Positions 6,426 through 14,162 of a stretch of 15,224 bases of DNA are shown here, piece after piece. The stretch is from Kiritimatiellia bacterium (GTDB lineage Bacteria; Verrucomicrobiota; Kiritimatiellia; RFP12; UBA1067), in contig JAQVQN010000011.1 in NCBI GenBank assembly GCA_028701555.1, positions 1 through 15,224 on the forward strand, read 5' to 3'. The position numbers were made by a program, and so were the translations under genes. The notes below the pieces were generated by a model that saw nothing but the letters and a program-made list of their open reading frames with translations, was not told where the DNA came from and ran no database searches. Within the stretch, counting starts at the first letter, position 1; each line of letters begins with the position of its first letter.

Positions 6426-6544
6426 GCTCTTTCCTAACCCGTAACCGTTTTGACGGCGCTTGGCCGGTCCGGCCGGCCCCGCTGCGTCATCAGCGTCACG
6501 GACGCTCACTGGTTGCGGAAACGTGTTCAGGCCGCAAGGCCGTT
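6426..6544 (-). promoter_or_regulatory. Long structured spacer between rplN and rplX
   Basis: The gap is 119 bases, while most neighbours are 0-30 bases apart. It is GC-rich and can form three short hairpins: GGCCG/CGGCC around GTC (6462-6474), AGCGTC/GACGCT around ACG (6492-6506), and GGCC/GGCC around GCAA (6529-6542 region). The rplX frame stays open across it. It may be a regulatory or processing element, a remnant of a lost gene or an insertion; the sequence alone does not decide. Confidence 0.4.
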
Positions 6545-6910
6545 TCACACGACTTCCGGTGCCAGTGAAATGATCTTCATGTAGTTTTTGTCACGCAGCT
6601 CACGGGCCACAGGCCCGAAAATGCGCGAGCCCACAGGGTTCATCTTGTTGTCGACGATCACGCAAGCGTTATTGTCAAAACGCACAACTGAACCGTCGGA
6701 ACGAGTGATCGGCTGACCGGTGCGCACTATCACTGCTGTGCATACCTGCCCCTTCTTGACGGCACCAGCAGGAGCCGCCTCTTTGATGGCCACGCGAATC
6801 ACGTCGCCAAGGTGCGCGTACCGCTTGCGCTGCCCGAGGACACGGAAACACATGGCCCTTTTCGCGCCGGTGTTGTCCGCCACCACCATTTCAGTCTGTT
6901 CCTGAATCAT
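6545..6910 (-). CDS. rplN: 50S ribosomal protein L14
   Basis: L14 lies at the subunit interface, pairs with L19 and forms bridges with 16S rRNA. It is also the docking site of the silencing factor RsfS in many bacteria. The 121-aa protein starts MIQEQTEMVVADNTGAKRAM, the family signature, and shows GDVIRVAIKEAAP, CVIVDNKMNPVGSRIFGPVA and the end NYMKIISLAPEVV. The ATG at 6910 directly follows the TAA of rpsQ with no gap, and GGAGG lies eight bases upstream inside rpsQ, so coupling with S17 is likely. The stop codon is followed by the long spacer before rplX. Confidence 0.98.
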   Translation of the reverse strand: MIQEQTEMVVADNTGAKRAMCFRVLGQRKRYAHLGDVIRVAIKEAAPAGAVKKGQVCTAVIVRTGQPITRSDGSVVRFDNNACVIVDNKMNPVGSRIFGPVARELRDKNYMKIISLAPEVV

Positions 6911-7174
6911 TTACTTGACCTCCGGTTTGACAATACGCCAACGTTTGGTCGCGCTCAACGGACGCGTTTCCATGATGGTGACATTGTCACCGACCTGGGC
7001 CGTATTGTCTTCATCATGCGCGTGGTATTTCTTGAAGCGGCGCACAACTTTACCGTAAAGCGGATGACGCTCGCGCCGTTCGCCTTGCACTATCACTGAT
7101 TTGATGCCGCTCTTGCTGACCACAACACCCTTGCGGGCTTTGCGCGCACCGCGCTCTTTAATTGACTCGGCCAT
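6911..7174 (-). CDS. rpsQ: 30S ribosomal protein S17
   Basis: S17 binds 16S rRNA early in small-subunit assembly with an OB-fold barrel. The 87-aa chain has RKGVVVSKSGIKSVIVQGER in the first strands, then HPLYGKVVRRFKKYHAHDED at 37-56 and the conserved GDNVTIMETRPLSATKRWRI near 62-81. ATG at 7174 is one base after the rpmC stop (TAG, 7176-7178). It is joined without gap to rplN. The N-terminus (AESIKERGARKARKG) is basic and slightly longer than in E. coli. Confidence 0.97.
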   Translation of the reverse strand: MAESIKERGARKARKGVVVSKSGIKSVIVQGERRERHPLYGKVVRRFKKYHAHDEDNTAQVGDNVTIMETRPLSATKRWRIVKPEVK

Positions 7175-7175
7175 G

Positions 7176-7370
7176 CTATTTAGCCTCCCGCTCAGATTGC
7201 ACCGTTTTCATGCGCGCAATGTCACGACGCATACCGCGCATTTGCACAGGTTTGTCAACCGCGACGCCCGACCTGTGTCTGATACGCATGTTGTTCAGCT
7301 CCTGCGACAACTCACGCATCTTCACTCCGAGCTCGTCGGCTCCCATTTCTCTCAAGTCTCTTGCTTTCAT
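7176..7370 (-). CDS. rpmC: 50S ribosomal protein L29
   Basis: L29 is a small helical-hairpin protein beside the peptide exit tunnel, next to L23, where it forms part of the platform for nascent-chain factors. The 64-aa sequence follows the pattern of the family: MKARDLREMGADELGVKMRE, then LSQELNNMRIRHRSG, and a closing helix with RGMRRDIARMKTVQSERE. ATG at 7370 lies seven bases after the rplP stop. Its best upstream purine stretch, GGGAG, is twelve bases away inside rplP, so it probably depends on coupling with L16. Confidence 0.97.
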   Translation of the reverse strand: MKARDLREMGADELGVKMRELSQELNNMRIRHRSGVAVDKPVQMRGMRRDIARMKTVQSEREAK

Positions 7371-7377
7371 CGTTACG

Positions 7378-7800
7378 TCAGGCTCCCGTTGCGTTACGCG
7401 CGATCAGCTTGGTTCTGATGCCGAGTTTAGTGTCTGCCAAACGCAGGCATTCACGAGCCACGGAATCCGGCACTCCGCCGATCTCGAACAATATCTTTCC
7501 GGGCAGTATCACGGCTACCCATAACTCCGGGTTGCCTTTGCCGCCACCCATACGAACTTCAATCGGCTTGCGCGTCACCGGTTTGTCCGGAAAAATACGT
7601 ATCCAAAGCTTGCCTTTACGCTTCATCTCACGATTGATCACAACACGGCAGGCCTCGATCTGGGTGTTGGTAAGAAAACCGCGTCCCAGCGCCTTCAAAC
7701 CAAACTCGCCATAGGCAAGCTGATCGCCGGAAGTCGCGAAACCGGAGCGGTTACCTTTAAACTGTTTGCGGTGTTTAACCCGCTTAGGCATTAGAGGCAT
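7378..7800 (-). CDS. rplP: 50S ribosomal protein L16
   Basis: L16 shapes the A-site tRNA cleft of the large subunit and is needed for full peptidyl-transferase activity. The 140-aa protein starts MPLMPKRVKHRKQFKGNRSG and contains WIRIFPDKPVTRKPIEVRMG (66-85), then KGNPELWVAVILPGKILFE. Arg83 corresponds by position to the arginine that is hydroxylated in E. coli L16; whether it is modified here is unknown. ATG at 7800 is preferred over an inner ATG at 7791, as GAGGAGGAG is well spaced to the former. The gene overlaps the end of rpsC by 17 bases. Confidence 0.98.
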   Translation of the reverse strand: MPLMPKRVKHRKQFKGNRSGFATSGDQLAYGEFGLKALGRGFLTNTQIEACRVVINREMKRKGKLWIRIFPDKPVTRKPIEVRMGGGKGNPELWVAVILPGKILFEIGGVPDSVARECLRLADTKLGIRTKLIARNATGA

Positions 7801-8461
7801 CTTTTCTCCTCCTCTGGCCGCCGGAACGCACCGGCTGGAAATCGTCCTTCTTGCATATCCATACCTTGACGCCGATCAGTCCTGCGGTGGTGTGCGCCTC
7901 CGCAAAGCCGTAATCGATGTTGGCGCGCAGCGTATGCAGCGGCACCTTGCCCTGCTTGCTCCACTCCACACGCGAAATCTCGGCCCCGTTGATACGTCCG
8001 CTGCAGCGGATTTTGATGCCGTCCACACCCATGTCCATCGCGACCTTCTCGGCCCGTTTCATGGCGCGCTTCAGAGCAACCCGGCGTTCAACCTGCTGCG
8101 CGATGCTTTCAGCCACAAGCTGCGCATTCGCGTCAGGATCACGAACTTCCTGTATCTCAAGGTATATTTCTTTGCCGGTCTTCTTAGCCAGCTCTTGACG
8201 GATGTTGTCCACATCCTGCCCCTTGCGACCGATCACCACGCCCGGACGGGCAGTGAACAGGTTGATACGCACACGGTTGGCATAACGCTCGATCAGGATC
8301 TGAGTGATCGCTGCGCTTTCGAGACGTTTCTTAACCAGTTCACGTATCATCAGGTCTTCAGCCAGCAGTTCGCCGAACTGACGCTTGTTGGCATACCAAC
8401 GGCTGCGCCACTGCTTGTCAACCGCGACCCGGAAACCAATCGGATTTACTTTCTGTCCCAA
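7784..8461 (-). CDS. rpsC: 30S ribosomal protein S3
   Basis: S3 lines the mRNA entry tunnel with S4 and S5. The 225-aa chain has the N-terminal GQKVNPIGFRV motif, a type II KH domain with the GxxG loop IGRKG (77-81) in ARPGVVIGRKGQDVDNIRQE, and the C-terminal domain with CSGRINGAEISRVEWSKQGK and TLRANIDYGFAEAHTTAGLI. The start is TTG at 8461: it gives the conserved N-terminus and has AAGGAG seven bases upstream. The last residues (GGQRRRKDASNA) are basic and variable and are encoded where rplP overlaps. Confidence 0.97.
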   Translation of the reverse strand: MGQKVNPIGFRVAVDKQWRSRWYANKRQFGELLAEDLMIRELVKKRLESAAITQILIERYANRVRINLFTARPGVVIGRKGQDVDNIRQELAKKTGKEIYLEIQEVRDPDANAQLVAESIAQQVERRVALKRAMKRAEKVAMDMGVDGIKIRCSGRINGAEISRVEWSKQGKVPLHTLRANIDYGFAEAHTTAGLIGVKVWICKKDDFQPVRSGGQRRRKDASNA

Positions 8462-8490
8462 TGTTTTGCTCCTTTAAAAAGTCGCCGGCG

Positions 8491-8826
8491 TCACTGACCG
8501 TCAGTCAGGACTACCTTGCAATGACTCAGCCTCTTGGCGATCGGGCTCGCGCTTCCGCGGGCACGCGGCCAGAACCGGCGCATGCGCGTCCCCTCGTCGA
8601 ACACGCACTGGCTCACCTTGAGCGCGTCCACATCGAGGTTGGCGTTGTTCCGCGCGTTCGCCACCGCCGACTTGAGCGTCTTGCTCAATATCAGCGCAGC
8701 TTTTCGCGGACTGAATTCAACTACTTTCAGGGCCTCGCCCACCGGCAACCCCTGGCACTTGCGCGCCAAAGGACGACCTTTCTGCGCCGACATCCTGACA
8801 TTACGGGTGATTGCAGTCACTTCCAT
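8491..8826 (-). CDS. rplV: 50S ribosomal protein L22
   Basis: L22 spans the large subunit; its long beta hairpin, together with L4, forms the narrow point of the exit tunnel where macrolides act. The 111-aa protein reads VRMSAQKGRPLARKCQGLPV early, SPRKAALILSKTLKSAVANA in the middle, and its tunnel hairpin is DEGTRMRRFWPRARGSASPI (77-96). I see no deletion of the kind linked to macrolide resistance. ATG at 8826 follows GGAG by eight bases. It lies 13 bases after rpsS and 29 before rpsC. Confidence 0.97.
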   Translation of the reverse strand: MEVTAITRNVRMSAQKGRPLARKCQGLPVGEALKVVEFSPRKAALILSKTLKSAVANARNNANLDVDALKVSQCVFDEGTRMRRFWPRARGSASPIAKRLSHCKVVLTDGQ

Positions 8827-8839
8827 TCTTCAGACTCCG

Positions 8840-9121
8840 TTATTTCGCGACCGCCTTGTCCGTGTGAACACCGTGTGACCTGAAAGAACGCGTCGGCGCA
8901 AACTCGCCCAGACGGTGTCCCACCATGTTTTCGGTGATGAAGATCGGCATATGCTGCTTGCCATTGTGTATGGCAAACGTATGCCCGACAAAATCCGGCA
9001 GAATCATGGAACGGCGCGACCAGGTTTTGATCGGCTGCTTCCTGCCGGAAGCGTTCATTTTCTCGACTTTCTCGAGCAGGCTCTTCTGAACGTAAGGGCC
9101 TTTTTTAATAGACCTTGACAT
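8840..9121 (-). CDS. rpsS: 30S ribosomal protein S19
   Basis: S19 sits in the 30S head with S13 and contacts the A-site finger of the large subunit. The 93-aa chain has the family pattern: RSIKKGPYVQKSLLEKVEKM, then TWSRRSMILPDFVGHTFAIH (33-52), NGKQHMPIFITENMVGHRLG and the tail EFAPTRSFRSHG. ATG at 9121 lies only three bases after the rplB stop, with CGGAG about ten bases upstream in rplB. Confidence 0.98.
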   Translation of the reverse strand: MSRSIKKGPYVQKSLLEKVEKMNASGRKQPIKTWSRRSMILPDFVGHTFAIHNGKQHMPIFITENMVGHRLGEFAPTRSFRSHGVHTDKAVAK

Positions 9122-9124
9122 GCT

Positions 9125-9949
<825 letters not shown>

Positions 9950-9973
9950 GGCTAGTTATCCTCTCCGGCGGCT

Positions 9974-10252
9974 TTAGATTATCTCTATGCGCTCGCCCGC
10001 TTTGACCGTGACGATCGCGCGCTTCCAAGATGAATCGCGCACCACACGGCGATTGCGCAACGTCCGCAAAACGCCCTTGTAAATTTGGGTTCTTACACCC
10101 AACACATGTACGCCGAACTGCTCTTCGACCGCTTTCTTGATCTCGATCTTGTTGGCAGCGCGCGCAACTTCGAGCATGTACCTGTTGTCACAGGCCAACC
10201 GCGTACCCTTTTCAGTGATCTGCACCCTGCGGATTATCCCGGCGTGTTTCAT
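9974..10252 (-). CDS. rplW: 50S ribosomal protein L23
   Basis: L23 lies at the mouth of the peptide exit tunnel and is the docking point for trigger factor and SRP. The 92-aa sequence has IRRVQITEKGTRLACDNRYM at the N-terminus, NKIEIKKAVEEQFGVHVLGV (34-53), followed by RTQIYKGVLRTLRNRR in the place of the usual extended loop, and the closing strand AIVTVKAGERIEII. ATG at 10252 shares ATGA with the rplD stop, so translation is coupled to L4. Confidence 0.97.
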   Translation of the reverse strand: MKHAGIIRRVQITEKGTRLACDNRYMLEVARAANKIEIKKAVEEQFGVHVLGVRTQIYKGVLRTLRNRRVVRDSSWKRAIVTVKAGERIEII

Positions 10253-10899
10253 GCGCCCACCTCCGTAGATTTGCCATTCTGCATACGCTTCTGCAAAGCC
10301 TCGAAGCCAGCCTTGGTCGCCACCAGCGACCGGTACCGCAGCAGAGCATAAACGTCAACCTCAGCCGCGCTGACAACCTCAACCTTAGGCAAGTTCCGCG
10401 CCGCAAGCATAACCTTATCCTCATGCTGATCCAAAACAATCAGCGTGGTGGCTTGCGCACCAAGCTTTTTAAGGAGATCCTTTATCAGCTTGGTCTTGGG
10501 TTCGGCCAGATCGAAGCGCTCGATCACCGTCACCTCGCCGCCAGCGATCTTTTCGCTCAAAGCGCGGTCAAACGCCAACTGACGCACCTTGCGGTTGATC
10601 TTCTGCGTGAAATCGCGCGGCTTGGGACCAAAGGCCACACCACCGCCGCGCCACACAGGACTCTGGCGGTAACCCGCGCGAGCACGGCCCGTGCCCTTTT
10701 GTTTCCACGGCTTTTTGTTGCTTCCGGCGACCTCGCCTTTATGCAGGGTCGATGCCGAGCCAGCACGGCCGGCGTTGCGAATCGCGACCACCGTGTCTTT
10801 CACAGCCTGCTCGCCCTTGTCGAGCACCAGCATGTCGTCCGCGATCGCCATCTCGCCCGCGGCATCGCCTGCCGGATTAAAAACCTTGATAGCACTCAT
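10249..10899 (-). CDS. rplD: 50S ribosomal protein L4
   Basis: L4 binds domain I of 23S rRNA and its long loop reaches the exit tunnel opposite L22. In E. coli it also represses its own operon through the S10 leader. The 216-aa chain carries the tunnel loop GSNKKPWKQKGTGRARAGYR (59-78) followed by QSPVWRGGGVAFGPKPRDF, with no macrolide-type change that I can see. There is no space for an E. coli-like S10 leader, because rpsJ follows fusA by seven bases, so L4 control must work differently or be absent. ATG at 10899 has TTGGAGA four bases upstream. Confidence 0.97.
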   Translation of the reverse strand: MSAIKVFNPAGDAAGEMAIADDMLVLDKGEQAVKDTVVAIRNAGRAGSASTLHKGEVAGSNKKPWKQKGTGRARAGYRQSPVWRGGGVAFGPKPRDFTQKINRKVRQLAFDRALSEKIAGGEVTVIERFDLAEPKTKLIKDLLKKLGAQATTLIVLDQHEDKVMLAARNLPKVEVVSAAEVDVYALLRYRSLVATKAGFEALQKRMQNGKSTEVGA

Positions 10900-10913
10900 C
10901 GGTTCTCCAACCC

Positions 10914-11540
10914 CTATTTCTTCAGGGCTTTCCTGATAATGACCACACCGTTCTTCGGTCCCGGAATTGAGCCGCGCACCAGCAGCAGATTCTCTTCGCC
11001 GCGCACTTGCGCAATCGCCAGATTGCGCCCCTTCCGGTTGACCGCGCCCATGTGGCCCGGCATCCGCTTGCCTTTCTCAACCCAACCCGGAAGATCACGC
11101 GCGCCGATCGAACCGATGCGGTGCTTCGAGTGTCCGCCATGCGTGTGAGGGCCGCCGCCGATGCGGTAGCGGCGTATAACGCCCGCGAAACCGCGACCTT
11201 TGGTGATACCCGACACGTCGACGTATTTAACGCCGTCAAAAATGTTAACCGTGACTGTGTCGCCAGCCTTGACCTCCTCGCCGTCGTCCAGACCAAATTC
11301 ATTGGTCACGCGGCAAGGCGTCACGCCTGCAAGTTCGAAGCGCTTGGCCTGCGCCTTGGAAAGACGCGATGCCTTCTGCTCCTCGAAACCGAGCTGCACG
11401 GCCTTGTACCCGTCAGTTTCAGGCGTTTTCACCTGAACCACCGGACACGGCCCCGCCTCTATCACTGTCACCGCAACCCTACGACCCTGCTCATCATAGA
11501 TCTGGGTCATACCAATTTTTCTGCCGATTAAGCCTTCCAT
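10914..11540 (-). CDS. rplC: 50S ribosomal protein L3
   Basis: L3 is an early-assembling protein whose long arm reaches the peptidyl-transferase centre. The 208-aa chain begins MEGLIGRKIGMTQIYDEQGR, carries VDVSGITKGRGFAGVIRRYR (107-126), and the arm HGGHSKHRIGSIGARDLPGW (134-153) then GKRMPGHMG. The glutamine that PrmB methylates in E. coli L3 (in GQNQTPG) is not present; GARDLPG stands there. ATG at 11540 has AAGGACGGTGA upstream. The gaps are 13 bases to rpsJ and 14 to rplD. Confidence 0.98.
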   Translation of the reverse strand: MEGLIGRKIGMTQIYDEQGRRVAVTVIEAGPCPVVQVKTPETDGYKAVQLGFEEQKASRLSKAQAKRFELAGVTPCRVTNEFGLDDGEEVKAGDTVTVNIFDGVKYVDVSGITKGRGFAGVIRRYRIGGGPHTHGGHSKHRIGSIGARDLPGWVEKGKRMPGHMGAVNRKGRNLAIAQVRGEENLLLVRGSIPGPKNGVVIIRKALKK

Positions 11541-11553
11541 GGTGTCACCGTCC

Positions 11554-11862
11554 TTAAATCCGAATTGTGATATCCACGCCAGCAGGCAGGTTCAACTTCT
11601 TGAGCTCGTCGACGGTTTTAGCCGTCGGCCCTACAATATCCAGCAGCCGTTTGTGCGTGCGCATCTCAAACTGGTCCATGGACTTCTTGTCCACATGCGG
11701 GCTCCGGTTCACCGTGAAACGCTCAATCCTCGTCGGCAGAGGAATCGGTCCCACAACCTGTGCTCCGGTACCGCGGGCTGTGTCGATTATATCGCTCACC
11801 GCCTGATCCAGCACCCTGTGATCGTACGCTTGCAAACGTATGCGTATACGCTGACTTTGCAT
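11554..11862 (-). CDS. rpsJ: 30S ribosomal protein S10
   Basis: S10 is a head protein of the small subunit and, as NusE, pairs with NusB and NusG in antitermination and transcription-translation coupling. The 102-aa chain has the full signature SPHVDKKSMDQFEMRTHKR (54-72) and LQAYDHRVLDQAVSDIIDTA near the N-terminus. Val57, a site where changes give tigecycline tolerance in other bacteria, is the normal residue. ATG at 11862 follows the fusA stop by seven bases with only a weak AGGTAA nearby. In most bacteria tuf lies between fusA and rpsJ; here it does not, so S10 expression is tied to the str part. Confidence 0.98.
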   Translation of the reverse strand: MQSQRIRIRLQAYDHRVLDQAVSDIIDTARGTGAQVVGPIPLPTRIERFTVNRSPHVDKKSMDQFEMRTHKRLLDIVGPTAKTVDELKKLNLPAGVDITIRI

Positions 11863-11869
11863 TCTAACG

Positions 11870-14008
11870 TTACCTGTTCAGTAGTTGTTCTCTAACCGTC
11901 CGCGGCACCACCGCAAATTCGCCAGGCTCCATCGTGTAGCTGGCCCGTCCGCGTGAAAGCGACCGGATTGCGGTTGAGTACCCGAATAGTTCTGCCAACG
12001 GCACCTGCGCGCGCACGATCTGCATGTCTCCACGCGTCGTCATGTCACGCACCGAACCGCGGCGGCCGTTAATATCCCCCATGATGTCGCCGACATAATC
12101 GGCAGGCGTCACGATGTCGAGGGACATGATCGGCTCCAGCAATTCCGGCGAAGCAGCCAAAGCCGCCTCCCGGAACCCCATTACGGCCGCGGTTCTGAAA
12201 GCCACGTCTGTTGCCGTCTCCTCATCCATAAACACGACATCTGTGACCTTCGCCAGCACGTCCTTCATCGGGTACCGCGCCAAGACTCCAGTCAAAATGC
12301 CGTCCGTCAATCCCTGCTCCACGCAGTCGGCCAGTTTATTGTCCGGCAGCTTGCGCCTGACACCGGAGGTTATCTCCACCTCGTTGCCGACACCCCGCTC
12401 CCGGGCAACCACCTCTACCGTCAATTGCGCGTAGTGACGCTTCCCGCCCAGCTCTCGGTCAAACAGATAAGTGCTATTTGACGTTGCTGTGACAGTCTCG
12501 TAATACGACACCATCGGACGGCCGATGTTGGCCTCACATTTGAACTCTCGGCGCAGGCGGTCCACTAAAATCTCAAGGTGCAACTCGCCCATGCCGCTCA
12601 AAATCGTCTGCCCCGTCTCCGCGTCAACACGCACCTGGCAGGTCGGGTCCTCTGCCGCCAACAGAGCCATTGACTCCGCCAGCCTCTCCTTGTCCGCGCG
12701 TGACTTGGGTTCAATCGCCATGAACATCACCGGCTCCGGCACCGTGATGCGCTCCAAATAAATCGGCTGGTGCTCAGCACAGAGAGTGTCTCCCGTGGTC
12801 GATTCCTTAAGCCCCACAATCGCCCCGATCTCTCCCGCACCCAACTCTTCCACTTCGGTCTGCTCATCCGCGAACAGACGCACTATCTTCAAAATTCTTT
12901 CGCGCTTGCGGCTGCGCGGGTTGAAAACGTTTTGACCCTTCTTAACAACACCGGAATAAACCCGCACAAAAAACAGCCGCCCCACATATGCATCCGTCGC
13001 AATCTTAAAGACCAAAGCCGTCAACGGCTCCGCCGCGCTATGCTCGCGCGTCACCGTCTTCTCGCTCTTCAAATCAGTCGCTTGCACCGCAGGTCGGTCA
13101 ACCGGCGACGGCAAATACCATACCACCGCATCCAACAGCGGCTGCACCCCTTTGTTCCGCAATGACGAGCCGCATAAAACCGGCACCAGCCTGCCCGCGA
13201 TCACCGAACGGCGCAATGAGGCGCGCAACGCATCAGCGGAAAGCTCGGGATTCTCAAAATAGGTGTCTACCAGATGCTCGTCGGCCTCCGCCGCCTGTTC
13301 GCACAATTCCGCGCGCGCCGCCTGCGCCGCAGCCTTCAAATCTTCCGGAATCTCAAACTCGCTCACGTCCCGGCCTTCGCTGCCCTCGTCGAACCTCATG
13401 CCCCGCATCTCTAGCAGGTCGATCACTCCGCTGAACTCAGCAGCCTGCCCGATCGGCATCTGCAGACACACCGGATTGGCCTTTAGCTTCTCGCGTATCT
13501 CCGCCACGCATGCGTTGAAATCTGCCCCCATCCGGTCCATCTTGTTGACGAAAGCTATGCGCGGCACATTGTATCGGTCAGCCTGGCGCCAGACCGTCTC
13601 GGACTGCGGCTGCACTCCGCCCACTGCACAAAAAACGCCCACAGCGCCATCCAACACGCGCAGTGAGCGTTCCACTTCAATCGTAAAGTCAACATGCCCC
13701 GGCGTGTCTATCAGGTTTATACGCACATTCCGCCAGGCACAGGTAATCGCGGCGCTGGTTATCGTTATTCCGCGCTCGCGCTCCTGTAGCATCCAGTCGG
13801 TGACAGTGTTGCCGTCGTCTACGTTGCCGAGACGGTGCGTGCGCCCTGCATAGAAAAGAATACGCTCTGTCGTTGTGGTCTTGCCCGCATCAATGTGGGC
13901 CACAATGCCGATGTTGCGTACATCGCAAAGCGATACCGTGCCGCCGTCCGAGCCTTGCCCGGACGCGGTCAAACCACGTTTATCTGCCTTGCTTTCCAAG
14001 ACGCTCAC
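11870..14008 (-). CDS. fusA: Translation elongation factor G, divergent form
   Basis: EF-G is the GTPase that drives tRNA-mRNA translocation and, with RRF, ribosome recycling. The 712-aa chain has the G domain motifs AHIDAGKT (37-44), RGITI (79-83), DTPGH (101-105), NKMD (155-158), then domain II, domain III (GQTILSGMGELHLEIL, 466-481), IV and V. It starts at GTG 14008, preceded by AGGGTGAAGG, and has about 20 extra residues before RNIGI. Some parts differ from classical EF-G: VDDGNTVTDWM (63-73) in switch I, DRELGGKRHYA (517-527) where SGGRGQYG is usual, and a domain IV tip loop (590-602) without the conserved histidine. These resemble my recollection of mitochondrial EFG2 and the related bacterial spdEFG2 recycling forms, yet its place in the str cluster is that of the main EF-G. 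Which role it plays is uncertain. Confidence 0.93.
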   Translation of the reverse strand: MSVLESKADKRGLTASGQGSDGGTVSLCDVRNIGIVAHIDAGKTTTTERILFYAGRTHRLGNVDDGNTVTDWMLQERERGITITSAAITCAWRNVRINLIDTPGHVDFTIEVERSLRVLDGAVGVFCAVGGVQPQSETVWRQADRYNVPRIAFVNKMDRMGADFNACVAEIREKLKANPVCLQMPIGQAAEFSGVIDLLEMRGMRFDEGSEGRDVSEFEIPEDLKAAAQAARAELCEQAAEADEHLVDTYFENPELSADALRASLRRSVIAGRLVPVLCGSSLRNKGVQPLLDAVVWYLPSPVDRPAVQATDLKSEKTVTREHSAAEPLTALVFKIATDAYVGRLFFVRVYSGVVKKGQNVFNPRSRKRERILKIVRLFADEQTEVEELGAGEIGAIVGLKESTTGDTLCAEHQPIYLERITVPEPVMFMAIEPKSRADKERLAESMALLAAEDPTCQVRVDAETGQTILSGMGELHLEILVDRLRREFKCEANIGRPMVSYYETVTATSNSTYLFDRELGGKRHYAQLTVEVVARERGVGNEVEITSGVRRKLPDNKLADCVEQGLTDGILTGVLARYPMKDVLAKVTDVVFMDEETATDVAFRTAAVMGFREAALAASPELLEPIMSLDIVTPADYVGDIMGDINGRRGSVRDMTTRGDMQIVRAQVPLAELFGYSTAIRSLSRGRASYTMEPGEFAVVPRTVREQLLNR

Positions 14009-14036
14009 CCTTCACCCTGACTTTTCAAAGAACCAT

Positions 14037-14108
14037 CCGGAAACTTGCGACTTTAGGCTGGCGGTGCTTTTTCTCTCCGCCACGCATATAAGTCTAACAG
14101 TCTTCCGG
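14037..14108 (-). promoter_or_regulatory. Long nested hairpin in the rpsG-fusA spacer
   Basis: Three helices nest with almost equal internal loops. The outer one pairs CCGGAA-ACT (14037-14045) with AGT-TTCCGG (14099-14101 and 14103-14108, C14102 bulged). The middle one pairs GACTT (14049-14053) with AAGTC (14090-14094). The inner one pairs GC-TGGCGG (14057-14064) with CCGCCA-GC (14077-14082 and 14084-14085, C14083 bulged), with a 12-base apical loop. It ends 28 bases before the fusA GTG and has no T run, so it is not an intrinsic terminator. CGGT (14106-14109) could instead pair with ACCG (14118-14121), an alternative that would open the base of the outer helix. A regulatory or processing role is inferred. 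Confidence 0.5.
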
Positions 14109-14162
14109 TTTTTAGTTACCGCAGCAACACTATCGCGCGCTTCCAGTAACCATTTTTAAAAC

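Noticed and set aside
6426..6548. 41-residue N-terminal extension of L24 from GTG at 6548
   Set aside because: The family length fits the ATG at 6425, which has AGGAAAG upstream. The extension has no conserved look. Kept only as a finding.
7766..8497. Plus-strand frame of 243 codons opposite rpsC
   Set aside because: It mirrors the codon pattern of rpsC and spans its whole length. No family resemblance, and S3 on the other strand is certain.
10423..11148. Plus-strand frame of 241 codons opposite rplD and rplC
   Set aside because: Antisense to two certain ribosomal genes and across their boundary; no start signal.
13263..13853. Plus-strand frame of 196 codons opposite fusA
   Set aside because: Antisense shadow rich in Ser, Arg and Thr, opposite the conserved GTPase domain.
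14009..14162. Internal promoter for fusA
   Set aside because: A TTATAT near 14090 has no acceptable -35 box at the right distance.
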